Shown: piece after piece, positions 17,726 through 27,331 of the stretch
Layout: every line of letters starts with the position of its first letter
Numbering within the stretch: position 1 is the stretch's first letter
NCBI RefSeq assembly: GCF_001514115.1
Contig: NZ_KQ948453.1
Coordinates: 478,659-542,658 of the forward strand
Reading direction: 5' to 3'
Length of the DNA: 64,000 nucleotides
DNA from: Streptomyces olivochromogenes
GTDB lineage: Bacteria; Actinomycetota; Actinomycetes; Streptomycetales; Streptomycetaceae
The notes under the pieces: model-generated
What the model saw: the letters and a program-made list of their open reading frames with translations, nothing else
Told to the model about the DNA's origin: nothing
The model's database searches: none
Program-made: the position numbers and the translations under genes

Positions 17726-18412
17726 ATGGCCGTGCAGATCAACCCCAGCATTCTGTCCGCGGACTTCGCCCGTCTTGCCGAGGAGGCACAGGCGGTGGAG
17801 GGCGCGGACTGGCTCCATGTCGACGTCATGGACAACCATTTCGTCCCGAACCTCACGCTCGGTGTGCCGGTTGTAGAGTCCCTGGCCCGTGCGACGGACA
17901 CGCCGCTGGACTGTCACCTGATGATCGCGGACCCCGATCGGTGGGCACCCCAGTACGTGGAAGCGGGTGCCGGTTCCGTCACCTTCCACGTCGAGGCGGC
18001 CGCCGCGCCGGTGCGGCTCGCCCGCGAGATCCGGGCCAAGGGTGCCCGCGCCTCCATGGCGCTCAAGCCCGCGACCCCCATCGAGCCGTACGAGGACCTG
18101 CTTCCCGAGCTCGACATGCTGCTGATCATGACGGTCGAGCCCGGTTTCGGCGGCCAGGCGTTCCTGGACATCATGCTGCCGAAGATCCGCCGCACCCGTG
18201 AGTTGATCAGCAAGCACGGCCTCGAGCTCTGGCTCCAGGTCGACGGCGGTGTGTCGGCGTCCACCATCGAGCGGTGCGCGGAGGCGGGTGCGGACGTCTT
18301 CGTCGCCGGTTCGGCCGTGTACGGGGCCGCGGATCCGGCCCAGGCGGTACGTGCATTGCGCACCCAGGCTCAGGGCGCGACGGCCCATGCGGCGTGGGCG
18401 TGCGACCACTGA
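17726..18412 (+). CDS. rpe: Ribulose-phosphate 3-epimerase
   Basis: Rpe interconverts ribulose 5-phosphate and xylulose 5-phosphate in the pentose phosphate pathway. The 228-residue TIM-barrel protein carries the metal-binding and catalytic motifs: [31 protein letters not shown], the [12 protein letters not shown] loop, and [12 protein letters not shown]. The ATG at 17726 gives [14 protein letters not shown] and is preferred over upstream in-frame starts that run through the haloperoxidase gene. The C-terminal tail ([14 protein letters not shown]) is longer than in E. coli but usual for streptomycetes. Confidence 0.95.
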   Translation: MAVQINPSILSADFARLAEEAQAVEGADWLHVDVMDNHFVPNLTLGVPVVESLARATDTPLDCHLMIADPDRWAPQYVEAGAGSVTFHVEAAAAPVRLAREIRAKGARASMALKPATPIEPYEDLLPELDMLLIMTVEPGFGGQAFLDIMLPKIRRTRELISKHGLELWLQVDGGVSASTIERCAEAGADVFVAGSAVYGAADPAQAVRALRTQAQGATAHAAWACDH

Positions 18413-18490
18413 CCAAAGGGAACGTGAACGCCGCCCATCAGGGCTGATCAAGTACGCCGGATCTGCAAGGATGAACGGCGAATCCAGAGT

Positions 18491-19534
18491 GTGAACAGCA
18501 GTGAGGAGATCGCCGTGTCGGGTATGTCGGCGGGCCGGTCAGCCATGCGGATGGGACCCGCTGAGCTGGTCCAGGCGGCGGCCATGGCCCGCCGCTTCTA
18601 CCTCGAGGGCAAATCCAAGATCCAGATCGCCGAGGAGTTCGGCGTCAGCCGCTTCAAGGTGGCCCGGGTCCTGGAGACCGCCCTCGAACGGGATCTCGTG
18701 CGGATCGAGATCCGGGTGCCCGCCGAGCTGGACGCGGAGCGCTCCGACGCGCTGCGCGCCCGCTACGGCCTGCGGCACGCCGTCGTGGTCGAGTCCCCGG
18801 CGGATGCCGAGGAGTCGCCCGACCCCGAGAACCTCGGTGAAGTCGCCGCCGACCTGCTCGGTGAGCTGGTCAACGAGGGAGATGTGCTGGGCCTGGCCTG
18901 GGGCCGCTCCACCATCCACATGGCGGCGGCGCTCGACCGGCTCCCGCCGTGCACGGTGGTGCAGCTGACGGGCGTGTACGACGCCGGGACCGCGGAGCGC
19001 GGGTCGGTGGAGGCGGTACGCCGCGCCGCGCAGGTGTCGGGCGGCGACGCCCACCCCATCTACGCGCCGATGCTGCTGCCCGACGCGGCCACCGCGGCCG
19101 CGCTGCGCAGCCAGACCGGGATCGCCCGTGCCTTCGAGTACTTCGACAAGGTCACGGTCGCCTGTGTGTCGATCGGCTCCTGGGAGCCCGGCATCTCGAC
19201 GGTGCACGACATGCTCACCGAGGAGGAGCGCGCCCACTACGCCACCCTCGGTGTCGCCGCCGAGATGTCCGCGCACCTCTTCGACACCGAGGGCCGGCGG
19301 GTCGGCCGTGACCTGGGCGAGCGGTGCATCACCGTCGAGGCCGACCGGCTGCGGCGTATCCCCGAGGTCGTGGCGATCGCGGGCGGACAGCGCAAGGCCG
19401 CCGCCATCGACGCGGTGCTGCGGTCCGGGCTCGTCACCAGCCTGGTGACGGACACGTCCGCCGCGGACTACCTGATGACAGCGGGCGCGACTCCCCGACC
19501 CGCCCTGAACCGGGCGGACCCGGACGGTCCGTGA
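18491..19534 (+). CDS. SorC/CggR-family sugar-binding transcriptional regulator
   Basis: A 347-residue regulator. An N-terminal helix-turn-helix (MARRFYLEGKSKIQIAEEFGVSRFKVARVLETAL, about residues 30-63) is followed by the phosphosugar-isomerase-like effector domain of the SorC/DeoR-related family. Motifs include LGLAWGRSTIHMAAAL, LTGVYDAG and a C-terminal GGQRKAAAIDAVLRSGLVTSLVTDTSAA. Effectors of this family are usually phosphorylated sugars, fitting its position after rpe. The GTG at 18491 is kept, but a second in-frame GTG at 18515 has a better ribosome site (GAGGAG, 6-nt spacing) and may be the true start (339 residues). Confidence 0.88.
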   Translation: MNSSEEIAVSGMSAGRSAMRMGPAELVQAAAMARRFYLEGKSKIQIAEEFGVSRFKVARVLETALERDLVRIEIRVPAELDAERSDALRARYGLRHAVVVESPADAEESPDPENLGEVAADLLGELVNEGDVLGLAWGRSTIHMAAALDRLPPCTVVQLTGVYDAGTAERGSVEAVRRAAQVSGGDAHPIYAPMLLPDAATAAALRSQTGIARAFEYFDKVTVACVSIGSWEPGISTVHDMLTEEERAHYATLGVAAEMSAHLFDTEGRRVGRDLGERCITVEADRLRRIPEVVAIAGGQRKAAAIDAVLRSGLVTSLVTDTSAADYLMTAGATPRPALNRADPDGP

Positions 19535-19598
19535 CCCGTCGGGAGGCCCTTCGGGGTATCGGCGCGCCGCGCGGCGGGGGCGTGGCAGCATCGGCGGC

Positions 19599-20039
19599 AT
19601 GGTGGTGGTGCGGTGGGTGCCCCGGGCGCTCGTGGGGCTGTTTCTGTGCTTCGGCGTGCTCCTGACGGGCTGCTCATCGACGGAGTCGGCCGGTGCGGGT
19701 GCGGGTGCGGTGACGGGAGCCCCGTCGGCGGCCCGTTCGGCGGTTCCATCCTGGGCCCACGGGATGGGGACGGTCGACGCGACCCGGCTGCCCGCCGAGG
19801 CCCGCACGACGCTGGCCCTCATCGACAAGGGCGGCCCCTTCCCGTACGCCAGGGACGGCATCGTCTTCGGGAACTTCGAGGGCATGCTGCCCAGGCACCA
19901 GCGCGGCTATTACCACGAGTACACGGTCAAAACGCCCGGCGCACACGATCGGGGAGCCCGTCGCATTGTCACCGGGCAGGGCGGTGAGATCTACTACACC
20001 GGTGATCACTACAAGTCGTTCAGGGCGGTGCTGAGATGA
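19599..20039 (+). CDS. Secreted/lipoprotein ribonuclease of the barnase-RNase Sa family
   Basis: A 146-residue predicted exported RNase. The hydrophobic leader ends in a lipobox, LLTGC, near residues 22-26, so it is probably lipid-anchored or released, unlike classical soluble RNase Sa. The mature part contains LPAEARTTLALIDKGGPFPYARDG. It has the microbial-RNase active-site set: Glu in GYYHEYTV, Arg in RGARRIVTG and His in YYTGDHYKSF. The stop overlaps the start of the barstar-like gene by 4 bp. Toxin and inhibitor are thus co-translated, protecting the cytosol before export. The start is the ATG at 19599, and the following GTG codons are alternatives. Confidence 0.85.
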   Translation: MVVVRWVPRALVGLFLCFGVLLTGCSSTESAGAGAGAVTGAPSAARSAVPSWAHGMGTVDATRLPAEARTTLALIDKGGPFPYARDGIVFGNFEGMLPRHQRGYYHEYTVKTPGAHDRGARRIVTGQGGEIYYTGDHYKSFRAVLR

Positions 20040-20421
20040 CGGACGGCCCGTTGGCGGAGGTGTTCCGCGCGGCGCGCGCGGTCGGATGGCAGGTCAGCGT
20101 CCTCGACCTCACCGGCGTCTCGGACAAGGCGGCCTTCATGGAACGCTGTGTCCGCGCCCTCGACCTGCCCGAGTGGTTCGGCCGGAACTGGGACGCCCTC
20201 GCGGACTGCCTGGGCGACCCCGACTGGGGGCCCGCCAGCCCGGGCCGCGTCATCCTGGTGAGCGGCTGGCGGCACTACGCCAAGGTCCGCCCCGACGAGT
20301 GGGAGATCGCCCAGGAGGTGCTGGAATCGGCCACCGGGCACTACCAGGAGCACGACGCCGCGCTGTCGGTCGTCCTCTCCCTTGGAGGATCCGACCAACT
20401 GCCCCCTGACCAGCCTGGATG

Positions 20422-20422
<1 letters not shown>
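20036..20422 (+). CDS. Barstar-family ribonuclease inhibitor
   Basis: A 128-residue barstar-like protein. The signature LDLPEWFGRNWDALADCLGD lies near residues 41-62 and supplies the acidic helix that plugs barnase-type active sites. It is the immunity partner of the RNase encoded immediately upstream: the ATG at 20036 overlaps the toxin stop (ATGA). The Pro/Gly-rich tail (GGSDQLPPDQPG) is not conserved. It would act in the cytoplasm. Confidence 0.9.
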
Positions 20423-21972
<1,550 letters not shown>

Positions 21973-21988
21973 CCCGTTCCACCGTCGT

Positions 21989-22019
21989 ACGGCCCCCGTG
22001 GTGCGCCCACGGGGGCCGT
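21989..22019 (+). terminator. Terminator after guaB1-like gene
   Basis: ACGGCCCCCGTGG (21989-22001) and CCACGGGGGCCGT (22007-22019) form a perfect 13-bp stem with a 5-nt loop, 16 nt after the stop. Confidence 0.85.
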
Positions 22020-22054
22020 CGGCGTACCTGCCGCGGATCGCCGTGCGGGGGTGT

Positions 22055-22138
22055 GCGCAACCATCGAAAGGCCCCGCGCAACGAACACACGCCGAGGTCC
22101 GATGAACGCAACGATCTTGCGGAGATGCGCAAGGTTGC
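22055..22138 (+). promoter_or_regulatory. Phased GCGCAA operator array (probable AsnC/Lrp sites)
   Basis: GCGCAA (or ACGCAA) occurs at 22055, 22076, 22106 and 22127. The spacings are 21, 30 and 21 bp, that is two, three and two helical turns, so all copies face one side of the DNA. Inverted partners occur too: CGCAA-CGATC-TTGCG at 22107-22121 and GCAA-GG-TTGC at 22129-22138. This is the layout expected for a wrapped Lrp/AsnC octamer. The array precedes the permease-asnC operon. It lies in a 306-bp gap that also holds the preceding terminator and the leader hairpin. Confidence 0.6.
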
Positions 22139-22192
22139 CGCATTACGCCCGTGAAGCCCGGGCTCATAGGGTCAAGCGCTGTACATGGCGTG

Positions 22193-22220
22193 GCGGGGAC
22201 CCCGCTCGGTGGGTCCCCGC
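22193..22220 (+). promoter_or_regulatory. Leader hairpin and candidate -10 of the permease operon
   Basis: GCGGGGACCC (22193-22202) pairs perfectly with GGGTCCCCGC (22211-22220). TAGGGT at about 22168 upstream is a plausible -10, which would place the hairpin near the 5' end of the mRNA, 58 nt before the start codon. Confidence 0.45.
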
Positions 22221-22278
22221 TGCCAGGGGTGCCGCCGGTTCCCGCCGTATCGACCGGCAGCGATGAAGGAGTCACCGC

Positions 22279-23745
22279 GTGCTCGATCAAGGCGCACCCC
22301 CGCAGTCCCGCACAGATTCCGCCGCACCGTCCCCGGGTGTCGGCGCGCGTCTCATGCGCCGCAAGCCCGTGGAACGCCTGGTGGCCGAGGGCGGCCAGGG
22401 CGAGGGAGGCTCGCTCAGGCGCTCCCTCGGGCTGTGGCAGCTCACCATGATCAGCATCGGCGCCACCCTCGGCACCGGCATCTTCGTGGTCCTCGGCGAG
22501 GCCGTCCCCAAGGCCGGACCCGCGGTCACCCTCTCCTTCGTGATCGCCGGCCTCACGGCGCTCTTCTCGGCCCTCTCGTACGCCGAGCTGGCCGGCACCA
22601 TCCCGGTCGCCGGCTCCTCGTACTCGTACGCGTACGCAACGATGGGTGAGCTGATCGCCTGGATCTGCGGCTGGTGTCTGGTCCTGGAGTACGGCGTGTC
22701 GGTGGCCGCCGTCGCGGTCGGCTGGGGCGAGTACCTCAACGAACTGCTCGACGGCACGATCGGCGTCACCATCCCGAACGCGCTCTCCGCACCTCCCGGC
22801 GACGGCGGCATCTTCAATCTGCCCGCGCTCATCGTCGTCCTGCTCGCCATGGCCTTCCTGCTCGGCGGCGCCAAGGAGTCCGCACGCGCCAACACGATCA
22901 TGGTGGCCGTGAAGATCGTCGCGCTGCTGCTGTTCTGCGCGATCGGCATCCAGGGCTTCAAGTCCGGCAACTACGAGCACTTCATGCCGCTCGGCATGGC
23001 GGGCGTCAGCGCCGCAGGTGCCACGCTGTTCTTCTCGTACATCGGCTTCGACGCCGCCTCCACCGCAGGTGAGGAGGCCAAGGACCCGCAGCGCGACCTG
23101 CCGCGCGCGATCATGCTCTCGCTGGTCATCGTGACGGCGCTGTACGTCGTCGTCGCGGCCGTCGCCGTCGGCGCCAAGCCCTGGCGGAAGTTCAACGACT
23201 CGGAGGCCGCGCTCGCCGAGATCATGAAGAACGTCACCGGGCAGACCTTCTGGGGCACGCTGCTCGCCGCCGGTGCCGTCATCGCCATCGCCAGCGTCGT
23301 CCTGACCGTGCTCTACGGCCAGACCCGCATCCTCTTCGCCATGTCCCGCGACGGGCTCGTGCCCAAGGTGTTCTCGCGCGTCCACCCGAAGAGCGGCGCG
23401 CCCCGCGCCAACACCGTGATCGTCTCGCTGTTCTGCGGTGTCCTCGCCGCCGCGATCCCGCTCGGCCAGCTCGCCGACGCCACCAGCATCGGCACCCTCT
23501 TCGCCTTCGCGCTGGTCAATGTGGCCGTCGTGGTGCTGCGCCGGACGCGCCCGGAGATGCGGCGCACCTTCCGGGTGCCGCTGTCGCCGGTGCTGCCCGC
23601 GATCGGCTTCGCCCTGTGCGTGTGGATGATGGGCAGCCTTTCGGCCGTCACCTGGGTGGTCTTCGGAGTCTGGATGGCCGCCGGGCTCGTGTTCTACTTC
23701 AGTTACGGCTACCGCCGCTCCCGTCTCGCGCCATCAGAAAAGTGA
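22279..23745 (+). CDS. APC-superfamily amino-acid permease (cationic amino-acid transporter type)
   Basis: A 488-residue integral membrane transporter with about 12 hydrophobic segments. The first helix carries the APC signature SIGATLGTGIFVVLGEAVPKAGPAVTLSF. FFSYIGFDAASTAGEEAKDPQRDLPRAI in helix 6-7 is characteristic of the CAT/YhdG branch, many members of which take up basic amino acids. The GTG at 22279 follows AAGGAG. An AsnC/Lrp regulator gene begins 10 nt after the stop, so both are one operon. Phased operator-like motifs upstream, shared with the davA-davB promoter region, suggest lysine or another basic amino acid as substrate, but this is inference. Confidence 0.88.
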   Translation: MLDQGAPPQSRTDSAAPSPGVGARLMRRKPVERLVAEGGQGEGGSLRRSLGLWQLTMISIGATLGTGIFVVLGEAVPKAGPAVTLSFVIAGLTALFSALSYAELAGTIPVAGSSYSYAYATMGELIAWICGWCLVLEYGVSVAAVAVGWGEYLNELLDGTIGVTIPNALSAPPGDGGIFNLPALIVVLLAMAFLLGGAKESARANTIMVAVKIVALLLFCAIGIQGFKSGNYEHFMPLGMAGVSAAGATLFFSYIGFDAASTAGEEAKDPQRDLPRAIMLSLVIVTALYVVVAAVAVGAKPWRKFNDSEAALAEIMKNVTGQTFWGTLLAAGAVIAIASVVLTVLYGQTRILFAMSRDGLVPKVFSRVHPKSGAPRANTVIVSLFCGVLAAAIPLGQLADATSIGTLFAFALVNVAVVVLRRTRPEMRRTFRVPLSPVLPAIGFALCVWMMGSLSAVTWVVFGVWMAAGLVFYFSYGYRRSRLAPSEK

Positions 23746-23755
23746 AACACCCGCA

Positions 23756-24208
23756 GTGCTGAACGATCTCGACGAACGCATCGTGCACGCCCTCGCCGAG
23801 GACGCCCGCCGCTCCTACGCCGACATCGGCCAACTGGTCGGCCTGTCCGCGCCCGCCGTGAAGCGCCGGGTGGACCGGCTGCGGGCCACGGGTGCCATCA
23901 CCGGGTTCACCGTGCGGGTGGATCCGGCGGCGCTGGGGTGGGAGACGGAGGGGTTCGTCGAGATCTACTGCCGCCGGAACACCTCGCCGGAGACCATCCA
24001 GCGGGGGTTGGAGCGGTATCAGGAGGTGGTGGCCGCGTCCACCGTCACGGGGGAGGCGGATGCGGTGGTGCAGGTGTTCGCTTCTGACATGCGGCATTTC
24101 GAGCGGGTGTTGGAGCGGATCGCCGGGGAGCCGTTCGTGGAGCGGACCAAGTCGGTGCTGGTGTTGTCTCCGTTGCTGCGGCGGTTCTCGGCGGGATCGC
24201 CTACGTAG
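23756..24208 (+). CDS. Lrp/AsnC-family transcriptional regulator
   Basis: A 150-residue feast/famine regulator. The N-terminal helix-turn-helix reads LDERIVHALAEDARRSYADIGQLVGLSAPAVKRRVDRLRATGAI. The C-terminal RAM domain (VEIYCRRNTSPETIQRGL through AVVQVFASDMRHFERVLERI) would bind an amino acid and mediate octamer formation. The GTG at 23756 is 10 nt downstream of the permease stop. It is probably autoregulatory through the phased GCGCAA sites at 22055-22138, and perhaps acts in trans on the davA promoter. Confidence 0.92.
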   Translation: MLNDLDERIVHALAEDARRSYADIGQLVGLSAPAVKRRVDRLRATGAITGFTVRVDPAALGWETEGFVEIYCRRNTSPETIQRGLERYQEVVAASTVTGEADAVVQVFASDMRHFERVLERIAGEPFVERTKSVLVLSPLLRRFSAGSPT

Positions 24209-24289
24209 GGGGCGCGGGGGTTCGTAGGCGGCCGCGGGTTCGTTGTGGCTGGGCGCGCCCCGCGACGGAGCCGCTGTATGCACAGCCCC

Positions 24290-24306
24290 GCGCCCCTTCG
24301 GGGCGC
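24290..24306. terminator. Bidirectional terminator, asnC/GntR convergent gap
   Basis: GCGCCCC (24290-24296) and GGGGCGC (24300-24306) form a tight stem between convergent genes. The flanking GGGCGCGCCCCGCGACGG text resembles common Streptomyces intergenic GC repeats. Confidence 0.75.
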
Positions 24307-24312
24307 TCCACC

Positions 24313-25053
24313 TCACTCCGCTGTTTTGCGGGCCAGCGCGTTGTTGCCGATCGAGTTGTGGACGCTGAAGCTCACCGCGTCCGAGCGGTAGCGGTCGTCG
24401 GACCATTCCACCGGGCGGCCTTCGCGGGTGGTGGTGACGCGGCGGACCCTCAGGAGGGGACTGGTGCGGCGGACGCCGAGGAGGTCGGCGTCCTGGGCGC
24501 CCGCCGCCACCGCGTCGATGACGTGCTCGCCGTAGGCGAAGACCAGGCCGGTGTCCTCGTAGAGCCGCTGGGTGACCGAGGCGCAGTCGGGCTCGATGGC
24601 CTCGACGGCGGGGGAGATCCAGTCCGCGTACACGGTCCGTTCCAGGAGGACCGGCTCGCCGTCCAGCCCGCGGACCCGCAGGACGTGCAACACCGGTGTC
24701 CTCTCGGGGAGTTGGAGGCGTACGGCGTCCTCCGCGGTCGCCGGGCGGTGCTCCTGCTCGACGACGTGTCCCGTCGCCTCCCGGCCCATCGCGCGGGCCC
24801 ACTGGGCGAAGCTGCGCAGTTCGGCGAAGCTCTGGCTGCGGCGGCTGGCGAGGACCACCCGGCGGGCGCCCTGGCGGGAGCCGATGAGGCCCTCGGAGGT
24901 CAGGGCCGCGACGGCCTGGCGGACCGTGCCGCGTGCCACGCCGTACTGGGCCGCGAGATCCGTCTCGGCGGGCAGCAGACTGCCCACCGTGTACTCCTCG
25001 CGGTCGATGGCGCGCCGCAGCTCGTCGGCGATCTCCTCGTGTCGCGCCGGCAT
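24313..25053 (-). CDS. GntR-family regulator, HutC (UTRA) subfamily
   Basis: A 246-residue repressor-type regulator. The N-terminal winged helix reads HEEIADELRRAIDREEYTVGSLLPAETDLAAQYGVARGTVRQAVAALTSEGLI. The C-terminal UTRA ligand domain runs from about residue 85, with motifs TPVLHVLRVRGLDGEPVLLERTVY and PVEWSDDRYRSDAVSF. It is divergent from the ABC importer operon. A 7-bp inverted repeat in front of that operon is a good operator candidate. HutC-type ligands are sugars, amino acids or phosphonates, so ligand identity must come from the importer. ATG at 25053. Confidence 0.9.
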   Translation of the reverse strand: MPARHEEIADELRRAIDREEYTVGSLLPAETDLAAQYGVARGTVRQAVAALTSEGLIGSRQGARRVVLASRRSQSFAELRSFAQWARAMGREATGHVVEQEHRPATAEDAVRLQLPERTPVLHVLRVRGLDGEPVLLERTVYADWISPAVEAIEPDCASVTQRLYEDTGLVFAYGEHVIDAVAAGAQDADLLGVRRTSPLLRVRRVTTTREGRPVEWSDDRYRSDAVSFSVHNSIGNNALARKTAE

Positions 25054-25205
25054 GCTTCCCCTCTGATTCGACTGCTGTGCACAGCGTGACCAGCCTAATC
25101 GAGATCCGAACGTGATCGGCGCGGGCCGGGATTGTGCAGGGAATCAAGGGTCACGGTTTCGCCAAAGTTTACGAACAGGACACCCGCGCCGGGCCTACTG
25201 GGGCC

Positions 25206-25223
25206 AACTTGTTCAGACAAGTT
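25206..25223. promoter_or_regulatory. Candidate GntR/HutC operator
   Basis: AACTTGT-TCAG-ACAAGTT is a perfect 7-bp inverted repeat at 25206-25223, 43 nt upstream of the solute-binding protein start and in the divergent gap with the GntR gene. Its size and symmetry fit a dimeric winged-helix regulator. Confidence 0.6.
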
Positions 25224-25265
25224 CTCCGCACTACCCGAACCCTCGTGCGTACTCCTGGAGAGACC

Positions 25266-26423
25266 GTGACCGTGTTCCTGCCGAGGACCGCCGTCCTCAC
25301 CGGCGGCCTCGCCGTCGCCGCCGCCCTCGCCCTCAGCGCCTGTGGCGCGGCCCCCGACGACAAGTCGACCACCGCCGACGGCAAGAGCGCGGCCACCGCG
25401 ACCTCCGCCGCGGACTTCGGCGGCCTCGACGCCCTGGTCAAGGCCGCCAAGAAGGAGGGCACGCTGCACGCGATCGCGCTGCCCCGTGACTGGGCCAACT
25501 ACGGCGCCCTGATCGACGGCTTCAAGAAGAAGTACGGCATCAAGATCGAGGTGGAGAACCCGGACGGCGCCAGCCAGGACGAGATCAACGCCGTGACGTC
25601 GAGGAAGGGGCAGGACCGCGCCCCGGACGTCCTCGACCTGGGCAGCTCGTTCGCGCTCAGCGCCGCCCAGCAGGGGCTTGTCGCGCCGTACAAGGTGACC
25701 GCCTTCGCCGACATCCCCGAGGGGCAGAAGGACGCGCAGGGCCGCTGGTTCAACGACTACGGCGGCTACATCTCCATCGGCTGCGACGCCAAGAAGGTCA
25801 AGGAGTGCCCGAAGACCTTCAAGGACCTGCTCAAGCCGGAGTACAAGGGCCAGGTCGCCCTCAACGGCAACCCCACCAAGTCCGGTTCGGCCTTCGGTGG
25901 TGTCTACGCGGCCTCGCTCGCCAATGGCGGTTCGTTCGACGACATCCAGCCCGGCCTGGACTTCTTCGCCAAGCTGAAGAAGAACGGCAACTACACGCCC
26001 GTCGAGTCGACCCCGGCCACCGTCGAGAAGGGCGAGACCCCGATCAGCATCGACTGGGACTACCTGAACGCCGGTTACGCCGACGAGTTCAAGTCCAAGG
26101 GCGTCGACTGGACGGTCACGGTCCCCTCGGACGGCAAGTTCTCCCAGTACTACTCCCAGGCCATCAACAAGGACGCCCCGCACCCGGCGGCCGCCCGCCT
26201 GTGGCAGGAGTACCTCTACAGCGTCGAGGGCCAGAACCTCTGGCTCAAGGGCTACGCCCGTCCGGCCCTGATGACCGCCATGCAGACGGCCGGCACCCTC
26301 GACAAGACCGCCGCCGCCAAGCTCCCCGCGGTCTCCGGCACGCCGAGCTTCCCGACCGAGGCCCAGCAGGCCAAGGCCAAGACGGTCCTCGCGCAGGGCT
26401 GGGGCAAGGCCGTCTCCGGATGA
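25266..26423 (+). CDS. ABC importer solute-binding lipoprotein
   Basis: A 385-residue family 1-type extracellular binding protein. The signal peptide ends in lipobox LSAC near residue 22 (VTVFLPRTAVLTGGLAVAAALALSACG), followed by a Ser/Thr/Ala linker. The ligand-binding bilobed part includes EGTLHAIALPRDWANYGALIDGFKKKYGIKIEVENPDGASQDEI and ISIDWDYLNAGYADEF. This resembles the Fe/spermidine/2-aminoethylphosphonate binding-protein branch. The GTG at 25266 follows GGAG, and GTG 25272 is an alternative. The stop overlaps the first permease gene by 4 bp. Substrate is unknown. The phosphoesterase fusion at the operon end hints at a phosphorus-containing compound. Confidence 0.88.
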   Translation: MTVFLPRTAVLTGGLAVAAALALSACGAAPDDKSTTADGKSAATATSAADFGGLDALVKAAKKEGTLHAIALPRDWANYGALIDGFKKKYGIKIEVENPDGASQDEINAVTSRKGQDRAPDVLDLGSSFALSAAQQGLVAPYKVTAFADIPEGQKDAQGRWFNDYGGYISIGCDAKKVKECPKTFKDLLKPEYKGQVALNGNPTKSGSAFGGVYAASLANGGSFDDIQPGLDFFAKLKKNGNYTPVESTPATVEKGETPISIDWDYLNAGYADEFKSKGVDWTVTVPSDGKFSQYYSQAINKDAPHPAAARLWQEYLYSVEGQNLWLKGYARPALMTAMQTAGTLDKTAAAKLPAVSGTPSFPTEAQQAKAKTVLAQGWGKAVSG

Positions 26424-27331
26424 CCACCGTCCTCACCGAGGCCGGGGCCGACGTGACGCCCGCCGCCGCCGCTTCCCAGCGGCGGCGGCGCCGCGCCCCC
26501 GGCTGGCTCGCCGTGCTGCCGCTGCTCGTCTTCGTCGCGATCGCCTTCGGCGTCCCCGCCCTGGCCATGCTGAACGGTGCCTTCACCGTCAAGGACCAGA
26601 CGACCGGCGCCACCTCGTACACCACGGCCAACCTGACCGACTCGCTCCAGGGCGCCTACTTCACCGCCCTGATCGGCAGCGTCAAGCTGTCCGCGGTCTC
26701 CGCGGGCATCGCGACCGTCCTTGGACTGCCGCTCGCCCAGGCCGTGGTGACCTCCCGTTTCCGTGCCCTGCGTGAGGCGGTCCTCACCGCGTCCGGCGTC
26801 CTCGCCAACTTCGGCGGCGTCCCGCTGGCCTTCGCGTTCGTCGCCACCCTCGGCAACGCGGGTGTCCTGACCGAGCACCTGGGCCTGAAGGACAAGGGCT
26901 GGAACCTGTACAGCTTCTGGGGCCTGGTCATCGTCTACCTGTACTTCCTGATCCCGCTGATGGTCCTCACCATCACGCCCGCCCTGGACGGCCTGCGCTC
27001 CCAGTGGCGCGAGGCCGCACAGAACAACGGCGCCACCGGAATCCAGTACTGGCGGTACATCGCCCTCCCCGTCCTCACGCCCTCCCTGCTCGGCGGCCTC
27101 GTGCTGCTCTTCGGCAGCGCCTTCGCCGCGTACGCCACCGCGGCGGCCATGGTGGGCAGTGCGGTCCCGCTGGTCACCCTGCAGATCGCCGACGCCATCT
27201 CCGGCAACGTCCTGGTCGGCCAGGAGAACGTGGCGCTCGCCCTCAGCCTCGACATGGTCCTCATCGCGGGCCTGGTCATGGCCGTGTACCTGCCCCTGCA
27301 ACGACGGAGCGCGCGATGGCTGGAAGCCTGA
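26420..27331 (+). CDS. ABC importer permease 1
   Basis: A 303-residue inner-membrane subunit with about six hydrophobic segments. An Arg-rich cytosolic start (QRRRRRAPGW) sets topology. The EAA loop contacting the ATPase reads REAAQNNGATGIQYWRYIALPVLTPSL. The ATG at 26420 overlaps the binding-protein stop (ATGA), and its 3' end overlaps the second permease gene by 16 nt. It forms a heterodimeric channel with the next gene product. Confidence 0.92.
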   Translation: MTTVLTEAGADVTPAAAASQRRRRRAPGWLAVLPLLVFVAIAFGVPALAMLNGAFTVKDQTTGATSYTTANLTDSLQGAYFTALIGSVKLSAVSAGIATVLGLPLAQAVVTSRFRALREAVLTASGVLANFGGVPLAFAFVATLGNAGVLTEHLGLKDKGWNLYSFWGLVIVYLYFLIPLMVLTITPALDGLRSQWREAAQNNGATGIQYWRYIALPVLTPSLLGGLVLLFGSAFAAYATAAAMVGSAVPLVTLQIADAISGNVLVGQENVALALSLDMVLIAGLVMAVYLPLQRRSARWLEA

